A stretch of 64,000 bases of DNA from Streptomyces viridochromogenes. GTDB lineage: Bacteria > Actinomycetota > Actinomycetes > Streptomycetales > Streptomycetaceae. A model generated the notes under the pieces. It searched no databases and was not told the origin of the DNA. It saw nothing but the letters and a program-made list of their open reading frames with translations. Positions 10,955 to 19,882 of this stretch are shown in pieces. Numbering within the stretch: the stretch's first letter is position 1; every line of letters begins with the position of its first letter. Where the stretch lies: positions 124,001 to 188,000 of the forward strand of contig NZ_LGUR01000253.1 of NCBI RefSeq assembly GCF_001270495.1, written 5' to 3'. The position numbers and the translations under genes are program-made.

Positions 10955-12600
10955 GCGCAACAGCTGTCCACAGCCTGTGGACAACCGCGGCCGATCCGAT
11001 CTCGAAGATCGACCCGCCGAAGATCGAGTACGGCCAACTGTCACCCACCCTGATCATCATCGGCGCGGCGATCGTCGGGGTGCTGATCGAGGCGGTCGTC
11101 CCGCGCAAGGCTCGTTACTACGCGCAGGTGTTCGTCTCCACCGTGGCGCTCGTCGCGGCCTTCGCCGCGGTCGTGGCGCTCGCGGCCGGCGGATACGCCA
11201 CGACCAAGGCGGGCATCGCCGCGATGGGCGCGATCGCGGTCGACGGACCCGCCCTCTTCCTCCAGGGCACGATCCTGCTGGCGGGCCTGGTCGGCCTGTT
11301 CACCTTCGCCGAACGCCGCCTCGACCCTGTGGCACACGGCAACCGGGTCGACTCCTTCGCCGCGCAGGCCGCGTCCGTGCCGGGCAGCGACAGCGAGAAG
11401 GCCGCGGTGAAGGCCGGGTTCACCACCACCGAGGTGTTCCCGCTGCTGATGTTCGCGGTCGCGGGCATGCTGATCTTCCCGGCGGCCAACGACCTGTTGA
11501 CGCTGTTCATCGCCCTGGAAGTGTTCTCGCTCCCGCTGTATCTGATGTGCGCGCTGGCCCGCCGCAAGCGGCTCATGTCGCAGGAGGCCGCGGTCAAGTA
11601 CTTCCTGCTGGGTGCCTTCGCGTCCGCGTTCACGCTGTTCGGTATCGCGCTGCTGTACGGCTACGCGGGCTCCGTGTCGTACGCGGCGATCGCGCAGGTC
11701 GTCGACGGTACGGTCCCGGACGTCAGCCCGGCGCTGGCGGACACGATGGGCAACGACGCGCTGCTGCTGGTCGGCGCCGCGATGATCGTCATGGGCCTGC
11801 TGTTCAAGGTGGGCGCGGTGCCGTTCCACATGTGGACGCCTGACGTCTACCAGGGTGCGCCGACCCCGGTGACCGGGTTCATGGCGGCGGCGACGAAGGT
11901 GGCCGCCTTCGGTGCGCTGCTGCGGCTCCTGTACGTCGTGCTGCCCGGCCTGCGCTGGGACTGGCGGCCGGTCATGTGGGGCGTCGCGATCGTCACCATG
12001 CTGGGCGGTGCGATCGTCGCGATCACGCAGACCGACATCAAGCGGCTGCTGGCCTACTCGTCGATCGCGCACGCCGGGTTCATCCTCGCGGGTGTCATCG
12101 CGACCACGCCGGACGGGGTGTCGTCCGTCCTCTTCTACCTGGCCGCGTACTCGTTCGTGACGATCGGGGCGTTCGCGGTGGTGACACTGGTGCGGGACGC
12201 CGGCGGTGAGGCGACACATCTGTCCAACTGGGCGGGACTGGGCCGCCGTTCGCCGCTGGTCGCGGCCGTGTTCGCGGTGTTCCTGCTCGCCTTCGCCGGC
12301 ATTCCGCTCACCTCCGGCTTCGCCGGGAAGTTCGCCGTGTTCAAGGCTGCGGCGGAGGGCGGGGCGGCCCCGCTGGTCGTGGTCGGTGTGATCTCGTCGG
12401 CGATCGCGGCGTTCTTCTACATCCGCGTCATCGTGCTGATGTTCTTCAGCGAGCCGCGGCCCGAGGGCCCGACGGTTGCCGTTCCGTCGCCGCTGACGAT
12501 GACGGCGATCGCCGTCGGTGTCGCGGTCACGCTGGTGCTGGGTGTGGCGCCGCAGTACTTCCTGGATCTGGCGAGTACGGCGGGGGTGTTCGTGCGCTGA
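10951..12600 (+). CDS. nuoN: NADH-quinone oxidoreductase subunit N (antiporter-like)
   Basis: ND2-type antiporter-like subunit, 549 aa, the last gene of the operon. Recognisable parts are FIALEVFSLPLYLMCAL, VGAVPFHMWTPDVYQGAPTPVTGF and IKRLLAYSSIAHAGFIL. The start is GTG 10951 in a GTGA overlap with nuoM. The first codons (10965-10984) contain two DnaA-box-like sequences facing each other, an unusual thing to find at a start region (see findings). Confidence 0.96.
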   Translation: MSATAVHSLWTTAADPISKIDPPKIEYGQLSPTLIIIGAAIVGVLIEAVVPRKARYYAQVFVSTVALVAAFAAVVALAAGGYATTKAGIAAMGAIAVDGPALFLQGTILLAGLVGLFTFAERRLDPVAHGNRVDSFAAQAASVPGSDSEKAAVKAGFTTTEVFPLLMFAVAGMLIFPAANDLLTLFIALEVFSLPLYLMCALARRKRLMSQEAAVKYFLLGAFASAFTLFGIALLYGYAGSVSYAAIAQVVDGTVPDVSPALADTMGNDALLLVGAAMIVMGLLFKVGAVPFHMWTPDVYQGAPTPVTGFMAAATKVAAFGALLRLLYVVLPGLRWDWRPVMWGVAIVTMLGGAIVAITQTDIKRLLAYSSIAHAGFILAGVIATTPDGVSSVLFYLAAYSFVTIGAFAVVTLVRDAGGEATHLSNWAGLGRRSPLVAAVFAVFLLAFAGIPLTSGFAGKFAVFKAAAEGGAAPLVVVGVISSAIAAFFYIRVIVLMFFSEPRPEGPTVAVPSPLTMTAIAVGVAVTLVLGVAPQYFLDLASTAGVFVR

Positions 12601-12674
12601 CGCGGCGCCCGCTCCTGCGGCCCGCCCGTACGACGTCCGCTCGGACGACGGCTACGGCGGTCCGCTTGGACACC

Positions 12675-12710
12675 AGCGGCCCGGCTTCCCTCGCGGGATG
12701 CCGGGCCGCT
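12675..12710 (+). terminator. Hairpin terminator of the first nuo operon
   Basis: An 11-bp perfect stem AGCGGCCCGGC / GCCGGGCCGCT with a 14-nt loop lies 75 nt after the nuoN stop. There is no clear T-tract after it, which is common for Streptomyces terminators. The next gene (recQ) has its own upstream region. Confidence 0.6.
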
Positions 12711-12865
12711 GTGCTGTGGAGAGGCCCGACCGCTCGCCGGTCACTCAAGGTGGTCGGCCGATCACGAACGGGTGAGGCGTGAGCCTGTGGATAACTCCGG
12801 TGCTGTCGGTGGCGGCCCCTATCGTGGAGGCAGTGGTCGAGGGACGACGTACGGGGGACACGACG

Positions 12866-14884
12866 ATGGGTGCGACGGGCGTGATCAGCGAGATGCCAAG
12901 GGTGACCGATGCGGCACAGGCGGGCGACAGTGAGGCGCTGACCGCGCTGCACCGGGTCTTCGGGTACGAGGCCTTCCGCGGCGAGCAGGGAGCCGTCATC
13001 GAGCATGTGGTGGCCGGCGGCGACGCCGTCGTACTCATGCCGACCGGCGGCGGGAAGTCGCTCTGCTACCAGATCCCGTCCCTGGTCAGGCCGGGTACCG
13101 GCATCGTCGTCTCGCCGCTCATCGCGCTGATGCAGGACCAGGTGGACGCGCTGCGGGCACTCGGTGTGCGGGCCGGGTTCGTCAACTCCACGCAGGACTT
13201 CGACGAGCGGCGCGTGGTGGAGGCGGAGTTCCTGGCGGGCGAGCTGGACCTGCTCTACCTCGCGCCGGAGCGGCTGCGGCTCGACTCGACACTGGACCTG
13301 CTGTCGCGCGGCAAGATCGCGGTGTTCGCGATCGACGAGGCGCACTGCGTGTCCCAGTGGGGCCACGACTTCCGCCCCGACTATCTGGCCCTCTCGCTGC
13401 TCGGCGAGCGCTGGCCGGACGTCCCCCGGATCGCGCTCACGGCCACGGCCACGCACGCCACGCACCAGGAGATCACCCAGCGGCTGAACATGCCGACGGC
13501 CCGGCACTTCGTGGCGAGCTTCGACCGGCCCAACATCCAGTACCGGATCGTGCCGAAGGCGGACCCGAAGAAGCAGCTGCTGAGCTTCCTGCGCGAGGAG
13601 CACGCGGGCGACGCGGGCATCGTGTACTGCCTGTCCCGCAAGTCCGTGGAGGCCACGGCCGAGTTCCTGAGCCGCAACGGCATCGAGGCGGTTCCCTACC
13701 ACGCGGGCCTGGACGCGGGCACGCGCGCGGCGCACCAGTCCCGTTTCCTGCGGGAGGAGGGGTTGGTCGTGGTCGCGACCATCGCCTTCGGGATGGGCAT
13801 CGACAAGCCGGACGTACGTTTCGTCGCCCACCTCGACCTGCCCAAGTCGGTCGAGGGCTACTACCAGGAGACGGGCCGTGCCGGCCGCGACGGACTCCCC
13901 TCCACTGCCTGGATGGCCTACGGCCTCAACGACGTCATACAACAGCGCAAGCTGATCCAGTCGGGCGAGGGCGACGAGGGGTTCCGGCGCCGGGCCGCCT
14001 CGCACCTGGACGCGATGCTGGCGCTGTGCGAGACGGCCCAGTGCCGGCGCGGACAGCTGCTCGCCTACTTCGGCCAGGACCCCGACGCGGCGGGCTGCGG
14101 CAACTGCGACACCTGCCTGACACCGCCGGAGACCTGGGACGGCACGATCGCGGCGCAGAAGGTGCTGTCGACGGTCGTGCGGCTGCAGCGCGAGCGCGGG
14201 CAGAAGTTCGGCGCGTTGCAGATCGTCGACATCCTGCTGGGCAAGCGCACCGGCAAGGTGATCCAGTTCGACCACGACCAGCTGTCCGTGTTCGGCATCG
14301 GCGAGGAGCTGAGCGAGGGCGAATGGCGGGGTGTCATCCGGCAGTTGCTGGCGCAGGGGCTGCTCGCGGTCGAGGGGGAGTACGGGACGCTCGTGCTGAC
14401 CGAGGCCAGTGGCACGGTGCTGCGGCGGGAGCGGGACGTGCCGCTGCGGAAGGAGCCGAAGAAGCCGGTGACCTCGCGGTCGTCGTCGGGGTCGGGATCG
14501 GCGGGCTCCGGGCGCGGTGAGCGCAAGGCGAAGGCCGCGGTGGCCGAGTTGCCCGAGGAGCTGGTGCCGGCCTTCGAGGCGCTGCGGGCCTGGCGCGCCG
14601 AGCAGGCTCGGGAGCAGGGGGTTCCGGCGTATGTGATCTTCCATGACGCCACGTTGCGGGAGATCGTGACGGTGTGGCCCGCGTCTGTGCGGGAGCTCGG
14701 GAGCGTCGGTGGGGTCGGCGAGAAGAAGCTGGCCACGTACGGGGAAGGCGTGCTGGAGGTGCTGGCCTCGATGCGTGGGGACTCCGATGCCGGTGCGGTG
14801 GGCGATGCGGCACCCGTGACCGATCACGGGGCGGACGACTGGCCCGAGATGGAGCCGGAGCCTGAGCCGGACGACTGGGCCTAG
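12866..14884 (+). CDS. recQ: RecQ-family ATP-dependent DNA helicase
   Basis: 3'-5' SF2 helicase for recombination and repair. Visible in order: a RecQ motif-0 region ([14 protein letters not shown]), Walker [13 protein letters not shown], Walker [17 protein letters not shown], motif [11 protein letters not shown], zinc-binding cysteines ([12 protein letters not shown] ... CGNCDTC), a winged-helix RQC part and a C-terminal HRDC domain ([13 protein letters not shown]). I chose ATG 12866, which has a GGGGGA sequence about 10 nt upstream, giving 672 aa; an in-frame GTG at 12779 would add 29 residues. A basic/serine-rich linker (residues about 535-560) precedes HRDC. Confidence 0.92.
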   Translation: MGATGVISEMPRVTDAAQAGDSEALTALHRVFGYEAFRGEQGAVIEHVVAGGDAVVLMPTGGGKSLCYQIPSLVRPGTGIVVSPLIALMQDQVDALRALGVRAGFVNSTQDFDERRVVEAEFLAGELDLLYLAPERLRLDSTLDLLSRGKIAVFAIDEAHCVSQWGHDFRPDYLALSLLGERWPDVPRIALTATATHATHQEITQRLNMPTARHFVASFDRPNIQYRIVPKADPKKQLLSFLREEHAGDAGIVYCLSRKSVEATAEFLSRNGIEAVPYHAGLDAGTRAAHQSRFLREEGLVVVATIAFGMGIDKPDVRFVAHLDLPKSVEGYYQETGRAGRDGLPSTAWMAYGLNDVIQQRKLIQSGEGDEGFRRRAASHLDAMLALCETAQCRRGQLLAYFGQDPDAAGCGNCDTCLTPPETWDGTIAAQKVLSTVVRLQRERGQKFGALQIVDILLGKRTGKVIQFDHDQLSVFGIGEELSEGEWRGVIRQLLAQGLLAVEGEYGTLVLTEASGTVLRRERDVPLRKEPKKPVTSRSSSGSGSAGSGRGERKAKAAVAELPEELVPAFEALRAWRAEQAREQGVPAYVIFHDATLREIVTVWPASVRELGSVGGVGEKKLATYGEGVLEVLASMRGDSDAGAVGDAAPVTDHGADDWPEMEPEPEPDDWA

Positions 14885-14927
14885 CCGGGAGGAGAGCGGC
14901 CCGCCTCTCAGCCGTCCGGCACAACGG

Positions 14928-15866
14928 TCACGACAACGCCGTCAGCCCGGGCGCGAACGTGATCAGAAGCGGCAGCAAGGGCACCAGCGCGGCCAGCGTC
15001 GTGGTCAACGCCCGGTGGCGGCGGCCCAGGCGCGGAGGTGGCTGGAGGAGGCGGTTGACGCGTTCGCCCAGGAGGCGGTGGGTGGAGGCGCAGGAGAGGA
15101 CGCCGCGGTGCTGGTTGAGCTCGATCAGGGCCAGAGCCGTCGTCAGGTGACCGCAACGACGGGACGCCGTGTCGTCGGCGGCCAGTTCGACCAGGCGGTG
15201 GGTCTGGTCGCAGAAGTGGGCGAACAGCGGGATACGGGGGAAGCCGGTGGCGAGGGCGGTCGAGAGGTGGAGGAGCCAGTCGTGGCGGGCGCGGGCGTGG
15301 CCGCGTTCGTGGGTGAGGACCGCGTCGAGCTGGTGGTCGGTGAGGCGGTGCAGGGCGCCGGTGGTGACGATCAGCTGGGCCGGGCTGCCGGGCATCCACC
15401 AGGCGTCCGGGTACTCGTCCTCCAGGACCAGGAGGGGGCCCCGCGCCGCGGGCAGGCCGGCCGGCAGGTCGGGAGCGCGTTCGAGCAGGTGGGCCCGGGC
15501 CTGGCTGCGGCGTCGGCGGGCCTCGGCGAGTTCGCGGCCCAGCATCGCGGTCGTCCAGGCGGCACCGCAGGCCAGGAGCAGGGTCAGGATGGCAGCCCAG
15601 GCCGGCGCGGACGAGAGGTCGTACGCCGCGGTCACCGCCGGCGGCGCGGGGGCGAAGAGCTGCGCGCGTACGGTGCCGAAGACGGCGGCGGTGCCCAGCG
15701 CCAGGGCCGTCAAGCAGCACAGCAGGACCGTGGCGACCAGGCACTGCCACACCCAGAGCGCGACCACGGGTTCCCGTTCGGGCCACGCGGCCCGGGTCAG
15801 CGCACGCGGAACGGGCACGGCTGCTGTCAGAGCGACGGTGCTCAACAGGAGCAGGCAGAAGGTCAT
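14928..15866 (-). CDS. M56 family (BlaR1-type) zinc metallopeptidase
   Basis: Membrane-bound metallopeptidase of the BlaR1/MecR1 peptidase type without a sensor domain. 312 aa with several N-terminal hydrophobic segments and the zinc motif HERGH at residues 186-190 (an HExxH), followed by the ELAADD segment that supplies the third ligand. A last membrane helix lies at the C-terminus. Such genes usually pair with a BlaI-type repressor; none is visible next to this one. Start ATG 15866 has GGAG about 8 nt upstream on the minus strand. The substrate is unknown. Confidence 0.85.
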   Translation of the reverse strand: MTFCLLLLSTVALTAAVPVPRALTRAAWPEREPVVALWVWQCLVATVLLCCLTALALGTAAVFGTVRAQLFAPAPPAVTAAYDLSSAPAWAAILTLLLACGAAWTTAMLGRELAEARRRRSQARAHLLERAPDLPAGLPAARGPLLVLEDEYPDAWWMPGSPAQLIVTTGALHRLTDHQLDAVLTHERGHARARHDWLLHLSTALATGFPRIPLFAHFCDQTHRLVELAADDTASRRCGHLTTALALIELNQHRGVLSCASTHRLLGERVNRLLQPPPRLGRRHRALTTTLAALVPLLPLLITFAPGLTALS

Positions 15867-16200
15867 GCCGGAGGCTCCGGATCCTGGTCAGGGGAGGTGC
15901 GCGGGCGGACGTGCGGGGCGGTGGGCGAGGAGCATGCCACCGCCAGCCAGTATGACGGTGACGGTCGCCGGAGTCAGCGGTGAAGAGTCGCCGAACTCGC
16001 CTCGGGACACTGTGCGTAGCCCGTCTCGGCCAGTGTCCGGCCGCCTGCCGTGCAGTGCACCGAGGCATACCCGTGCGGGCCGCGGACCCCGACACCTCCG
16101 CCTACCCTCGCAGCGCCTCCCGGACCACCACCCCCTGCCCCCGCAGGGCCTCGGAGAGGAACAGCGCCGCTGGCACCCCACGCTCCCGCGAGGCTTCCCC
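15867..16200. other. Gene-poor stretch between M56 gene and GntR gene
   Basis: No convincing coding region. A short minus-strand frame ending at 15888 contains a single hydrophobic stretch (VTVILAGGGMLLAH) but lacks family features. Reading on past the GntR stop, the minus-strand frame twice repeats an EALRG-like ending (around 16100 and 16165), so the 3' end of the regulator gene may have been partially duplicated or may once have been longer. Confidence 0.4.
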
Positions 16201-16578
16201 TTACTCCCGCAAGGCTTCCTGGACCGCCGCGACCACCTCTGTGTCCTGCGCTCCCAGTGCGCGTGCCTCCGCTGCGAACCGCCTTGCCAGTGCCGCCAGT
16301 TCGGCTCGATCCGGGCGGTGGGCGCCTTCGGGGAGCGGGGCGACGCGGGTGCCCGCGCCTCGCCGGGTGCGGATCAGGGAGGCTGCCTCCAGCTCGCGGT
16401 ACGCCCGTGCCACTGTTCCCGCGGCCAGCCCCAGGTCGGCGGCCAACTGCCGTACCGTAGGCAGGCGTTCACCCTCCGAAAGGCGACCGGTGGAGATCAG
16501 CGCGGCGAGCTGGGAGCGGATCTGTTCGTACGGCGGGACCGGACTGGTCGTGTCGATGCGCAGGGCCGCCCCGCTCAC
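16201..16578 (-). CDS. GntR family transcriptional regulator (short, YtrA-like)
   Basis: 125-aa regulator with a complete GntR winged helix at residues about 10-75: PPYEQIRSQLAALI, LPTVRQLAADLGLAAGTVARAYRELEA and RRGAGTRV. The effector domain is only a short helical tail, as in the YtrA subfamily. The GTG start at 16578 overlaps the stop of the upstream membrane-protein gene in GTGA, so the two are translationally coupled. YtrA-type regulators usually repress their own operon; the long inverted repeat at 17412-17448 is the obvious operator candidate. Confidence 0.85.
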   Translation of the reverse strand: MSGAALRIDTTSPVPPYEQIRSQLAALISTGRLSEGERLPTVRQLAADLGLAAGTVARAYRELEAASLIRTRRGAGTRVAPLPEGAHRPDRAELAALARRFAAEARALGAQDTEVVAAVQEALRE

Positions 16579-17372
16579 CGGCGGCCGGTCCCGCTGGTGC
16601 CGGACCGTCGGCCCCGCCATACCGTGGCCCGCGGCGAGACGATCGTGAACAGGCACCACGGTGCCGTGAGCAGGGCGAGCAGTCCCAGCGGCCACACCGT
16701 CCAGTTCCCCACGACCCCCGCCGCGCCGTCGCACGTCGTGCTCATCAGCGCACCGGACACCGTCGAGGCCACGCCGAACAGGGCCGACGAGACCACCAAC
16801 CCCCATGCCGCGACGATCGCCAACGCCCGGTCGCGGCGGGACTGTTCGTCGCCGGGACGGGTCGCGATGCGCCGCAGGGACCAGCCGCAGGCGGCGGTGG
16901 AGAGGGCGAGGGAAGCCAGGACGGGAAGGCCGTAGTAGAGGCCGGGCCAAGGGGTGTGCGAGTGAGTCACGCCGCCGCAAGTCACGGTGAACGCACGTCC
17001 CGCACGGCCCAGGTCGTCCCGGGACGCCACCGAGGCTGCCGTGATCAGCAACACGATCAGCGCGGCTGCGAGGCCGAGTAGCAGGACGGTCATGCGAGGC
17101 GGAACGTAGTCGCGGACCCGGCGTGGGGTGAGGCCCGCCGTACGGACGGCGCCCCGGCGCGGTGCGGTCAGCACGTCGCCGAGCAGCACTCCGGCCACCG
17201 CGCAGAGGCCGAAGGTGAGGATGGCGTAGAGGGCGCCCTCCCCGTTGTTCAGGGGCAGCAGCCAGCGGGTGGCCAGTATTCCGACGGCCAGGCCGGCCCA
17301 GCGGGCGTAGCGGTCGAGAGGTACGCGGGACGCGGGCGCCGTCGCGGATGGTGGTGAATCGAGTTCGAGCAT
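16575..17372 (-). CDS. Conserved membrane protein co-transcribed with GntR regulator
   Basis: I do not recognise a family. 265 aa with six predicted helices, for example YAILTFGLCAVAGVLLGDVL, MTVLLLGLAAALIVLLITA, GLPVLASLALSTAACGW and WPLGLLALLTAPWCLFTIV. Two cysteines lie in an external-looking loop between helices 3 and 4 (FTVTCGGVTHSH) and before helix 6 (STTCDG). ATG 17372 begins MLELDSP and is preferred to an upstream ATG that would start inside the inverted repeat. The GTGA overlap with the GntR gene implies one transcript and possibly a sensor or transporter role controlled by it. Confidence 0.7.
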   Translation of the reverse strand: MLELDSPPSATAPASRVPLDRYARWAGLAVGILATRWLLPLNNGEGALYAILTFGLCAVAGVLLGDVLTAPRRGAVRTAGLTPRRVRDYVPPRMTVLLLGLAAALIVLLITAASVASRDDLGRAGRAFTVTCGGVTHSHTPWPGLYYGLPVLASLALSTAACGWSLRRIATRPGDEQSRRDRALAIVAAWGLVVSSALFGVASTVSGALMSTTCDGAAGVVGNWTVWPLGLLALLTAPWCLFTIVSPRATVWRGRRSGTSGTGRR

Positions 17373-17411
17373 GAGAAAGGTGGACCCCCGTGGAGATGAC
17401 GTGTACGCAGA

Positions 17412-17448
17412 CTTGTACTCACCGCTTGTATTAAGCGGTGAGTACAAG
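17412..17448. promoter_or_regulatory. 16-bp perfect inverted repeat, candidate GntR operator
   Basis: CTTGTACTCACCGCTT at 17412-17427, a 5-nt spacer GTATT, then its exact reverse complement at 17433-17448. It lies 40 nt upstream of the membrane-protein/GntR operon and 24 nt beyond the fumarylacetoacetase stop. The length and perfection fit an autoregulatory operator for the GntR dimer overlapping the promoter. A terminator role for the upstream gene is possible too, but no T-run follows. Confidence 0.6.
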
Positions 17449-17471
17449 ATGCGGTCTCCCGGGGTCTTGTG

Positions 17472-18695
17472 TCAATCGCTTGCTACAACCTGCCCGGTGA
17501 CCTCGCCCAGCCCCACCCGAACCCCACCCGGCCCGGGAGCCCAGGCGGACAGGGTCACCACGTCGCCGTCCTCCAGGAACGTCCGCTTGCCGTCGGGGAG
17601 TTCGAGAGGGTCTCGGCCGTTCCACGTCAGCTCCAGCAACGAGCCGCGCTCGCGTTCCGTGGGGCCGCTCACCGTGCCCGAGCCGTACAGGTCGCCGGTG
17701 CGGAGGGAGGCGCCGTTCACGGTCATGTGGGCGAGCTGCTGGGCGGCCGTCCAGTACATGGTGGAGAAGGGGGGCTCGGAGACCACGTGGCCGTTGATGG
17801 ACACCGAGATGCGCAGGTCGTAGCCGCCGGGTTCGGCTTCGGAGCCGGAGTCGTCCAGGTACGGCAGCAGGGGATGTGTCCGTTCCGGCGCGGCCACCCG
17901 CGCCTCCTCCAGCGCGTCCAGCGGGGTGATCCACGCCGACACCGACGTGGCGAAGGACTTGCCGAGGAACGGGCCGAGGGGGACGTACTCCCAGGCCTGG
18001 ATGTCGCGTGCCGACCAGTCGTTGAGGAGGCACAGGCCGAAGACGTGCTCCCGGAAGTCGCCCAGCGTCACCGGCTTGCCCATCTCCGACGGCGTCCCGA
18101 CCACGAAGCCGACCTCGGCCTCGATGTCCAGGCGGACCGACGGGCCGAAGACAGGGGCCGGGTCGGCGGGAGCCTTCCGTTGGCCCGACGGGCGTACGAC
18201 GTCTGTGCCGGAGACGACCACCGTGCCGGAGCGGCCGTGGTAACCGATCGGTAGGTGCTTCCAGTTGGGGGTGAGGGAGTCCGCGGCGTCGGGGCGGAAG
18301 ATCTGGCCGACGTTCCGGGCGTGGTTCTCGGAGGCGTAGAAGTCGACGTAGTCCGCGACCTCGAAGGGGAGGTGCAGGGTCACGGAGGACAAGGGGTGGA
18401 GCAGGTCCGCGATGGCCTTCTGGTGCGCCGGTACCGTCACCCACGCCGTCAGGGCGCGACGCACGTCCGACCAGGTGGTGGCGCCCGCGGCGAGCAGCGG
18501 GTTCAGGGAGTCCTGGGCGAGCAGCGGGGCGTACGGCGAGCCGAGCGCGTAGGCCGCCTTGCCCGCGTCGAGGACGTGGTCGCCGAGCCGGACGCCGACC
18601 CGGCGTGCGGGGTCCGAGTCGGGGAGGGAGAAGACGCCGTACGGAAGGTTGTGCGTGCCGAAGGGGTCGCCCTCGGGGAGATCGAAGGGGGGCAT
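17472..18695 (-). CDS. fahA: Fumarylacetoacetase
   Basis: Last enzyme of tyrosine/homogentisate degradation, cleaving fumarylacetoacetate to fumarate and acetoacetate. 407 aa. N-terminal beta domain begins MPPFDLPEGDPFG; the catalytic domain shows DFYASENHARNVG, the metal/substrate segment LDIEAEVGFVVG, and LLNDWSARDIQAWEYVPLGP with the conserved Asp/Trp. ATG 18695 matches the usual start of the family; ATG 18716 or 18743 would extend it a little. No other homogentisate-pathway genes lie nearby. Confidence 0.93.
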   Translation of the reverse strand: MPPFDLPEGDPFGTHNLPYGVFSLPDSDPARRVGVRLGDHVLDAGKAAYALGSPYAPLLAQDSLNPLLAAGATTWSDVRRALTAWVTVPAHQKAIADLLHPLSSVTLHLPFEVADYVDFYASENHARNVGQIFRPDAADSLTPNWKHLPIGYHGRSGTVVVSGTDVVRPSGQRKAPADPAPVFGPSVRLDIEAEVGFVVGTPSEMGKPVTLGDFREHVFGLCLLNDWSARDIQAWEYVPLGPFLGKSFATSVSAWITPLDALEEARVAAPERTHPLLPYLDDSGSEAEPGGYDLRISVSINGHVVSEPPFSTMYWTAAQQLAHMTVNGASLRTGDLYGSGTVSGPTERERGSLLELTWNGRDPLELPDGKRTFLEDGDVVTLSAWAPGPGGVRVGLGEVTGQVVASD

Positions 18696-19018
18696 GGGGT
18701 GCTGCCTCACTCTCATACGCTCCGTGCCATGTGGTCGGGCCACACGTTACGGGTGAGGTGCCGGTCTTGGGCAGTGCGGAACTCGCGTCGCCGAGGTCGG
18801 CGAATCACCAGGTCGCGGTACCGGCCGGGGCCGAGGCGCCCCCGTTGCGGGATGCTGACACGGCCGACGGACCACGTGGGAGTGAAATCGCAACAAGCGG
18901 AAGGAAGTTGCGCAGGCTGAAACAGAATCCGAACCGGAACAGGTGTCAACACATGTGAACACAGCAGCCGTCCGGTTCACGTCGAGTCGATGGGGCTTCC
19001 TGTCCGTATTCTCTGATC
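18696..19018. promoter_or_regulatory. Divergent promoter region, fahA / HAD gene
   Basis: 323 nt without a gene between two divergent genes, so it should carry both promoters. The only clear symmetric element is GTNNNCACATGTGNNNAC at 18946-18963, an operator-like dyad about 60 nt ahead of the HAD gene. I could not identify a specific regulator for it. Confidence 0.4.
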
Positions 19019-19849
19019 ATGGCCCCACCCATCGCATATTCACTCATCGCCACTGACCTGGACGGGACGCTGCTCCGAGGCGACGACACGCTCTCCGACC
19101 GCTCCCTCGACGCGCTCGCGCAGGTCGCGGCGGCCGGTGCGCAGCACCTCGTCGTGACAGGGCGGCCGGCGCCCAGAGTGCGGCCGCTCCTCGACGTCCT
19201 GGGCAGCCGGGGGCTCGCGGTGTGCGGACAGGGCGCGCAGTTGTACGACGCCGGCGCGGACCGTCTGCTGTGGTCCATCACCCTGGACCGGGAGTTGGCG
19301 GAGACCGCGCTCGGCAAGATCGAGGCCGAGGTCGGGGAGGTGTACGCGGCCGTCGACCAGGACGGCGTCGACGGGCTGACGCTCATCGAACCCGGGTACC
19401 TGATGCCCCACCCCACCCTGCCCGCCGTACGCGTCCAGCACCGCGACGACCTGTGGTGCGAGCCGATCAGCAAGGTGCTGCTGCGCCATCCCACCCTGTC
19501 CGACGACGAGTTGGCGGCGACGGCGCGATCGGTCGTCGGTTCCCTCGCGACGGTCACCATGTCCGGGCCCGGGACCGTCGAACTCCAACCATGCGGCATC
19601 ACCAAGGCGACCGGTCTCGCGCTCGCCGCCGAGCATCTCGGCCTGGGCGCGCACGAGACCATCGCCTTCGGGGACATGCCCAACGACATCCCCATGTTCG
19701 ACTGGGCCGCCCGCGGGGTGGCCATGGCCAACGCCCACCCCGAACTCAAGGCGGTCGCCGACGAGGTCACCCTCTCGAACGAGGACGACGGCATCGCCGT
19801 CGTCCTCGAGAGACTGTTCGCGGACACTCTGGCCGATTTCGTCCCGTAG
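19019..19849 (+). CDS. HAD superfamily (Cof-type) phosphatase
   Basis: 276-aa cytosolic HAD hydrolase of the Cof/IIB cap class, likely a sugar-phosphate phosphatase. Motif I is ATDLDGTLL with nucleophile Asp13 and acid Asp15, motif II is VVTGRP, motif III Lys is in GITKATGLAL, and motif IV is FGDMPNDIPMF. The cap domain occupies residues about 85-190. Length is normal. It is convergent with the LysM/SLT gene, the two stops being 33 nt apart. The substrate cannot be told from sequence. Confidence 0.88.
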   Translation: MAPPIAYSLIATDLDGTLLRGDDTLSDRSLDALAQVAAAGAQHLVVTGRPAPRVRPLLDVLGSRGLAVCGQGAQLYDAGADRLLWSITLDRELAETALGKIEAEVGEVYAAVDQDGVDGLTLIEPGYLMPHPTLPAVRVQHRDDLWCEPISKVLLRHPTLSDDELAATARSVVGSLATVTMSGPGTVELQPCGITKATGLALAAEHLGLGAHETIAFGDMPNDIPMFDWAARGVAMANAHPELKAVADEVTLSNEDDGIAVVLERLFADTLADFVP

Positions 19850-19882
19850 GGATGAAATGGCCACGTTTGTCCCGCGGTGGGC

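Noticed and set aside
12779..12865. Upstream extension of recQ from GTG 12779
   Set aside because: The added 29 residues show no conservation pattern known to me, and ATG 12866 has a better-placed GGGGGA; kept as an alternative only.
14908..16095. Long minus-strand frame overlapping the M56 peptidase gene in another phase
   Set aside because: Pro/Arg-rich shadow of the M56 gene with no family features.
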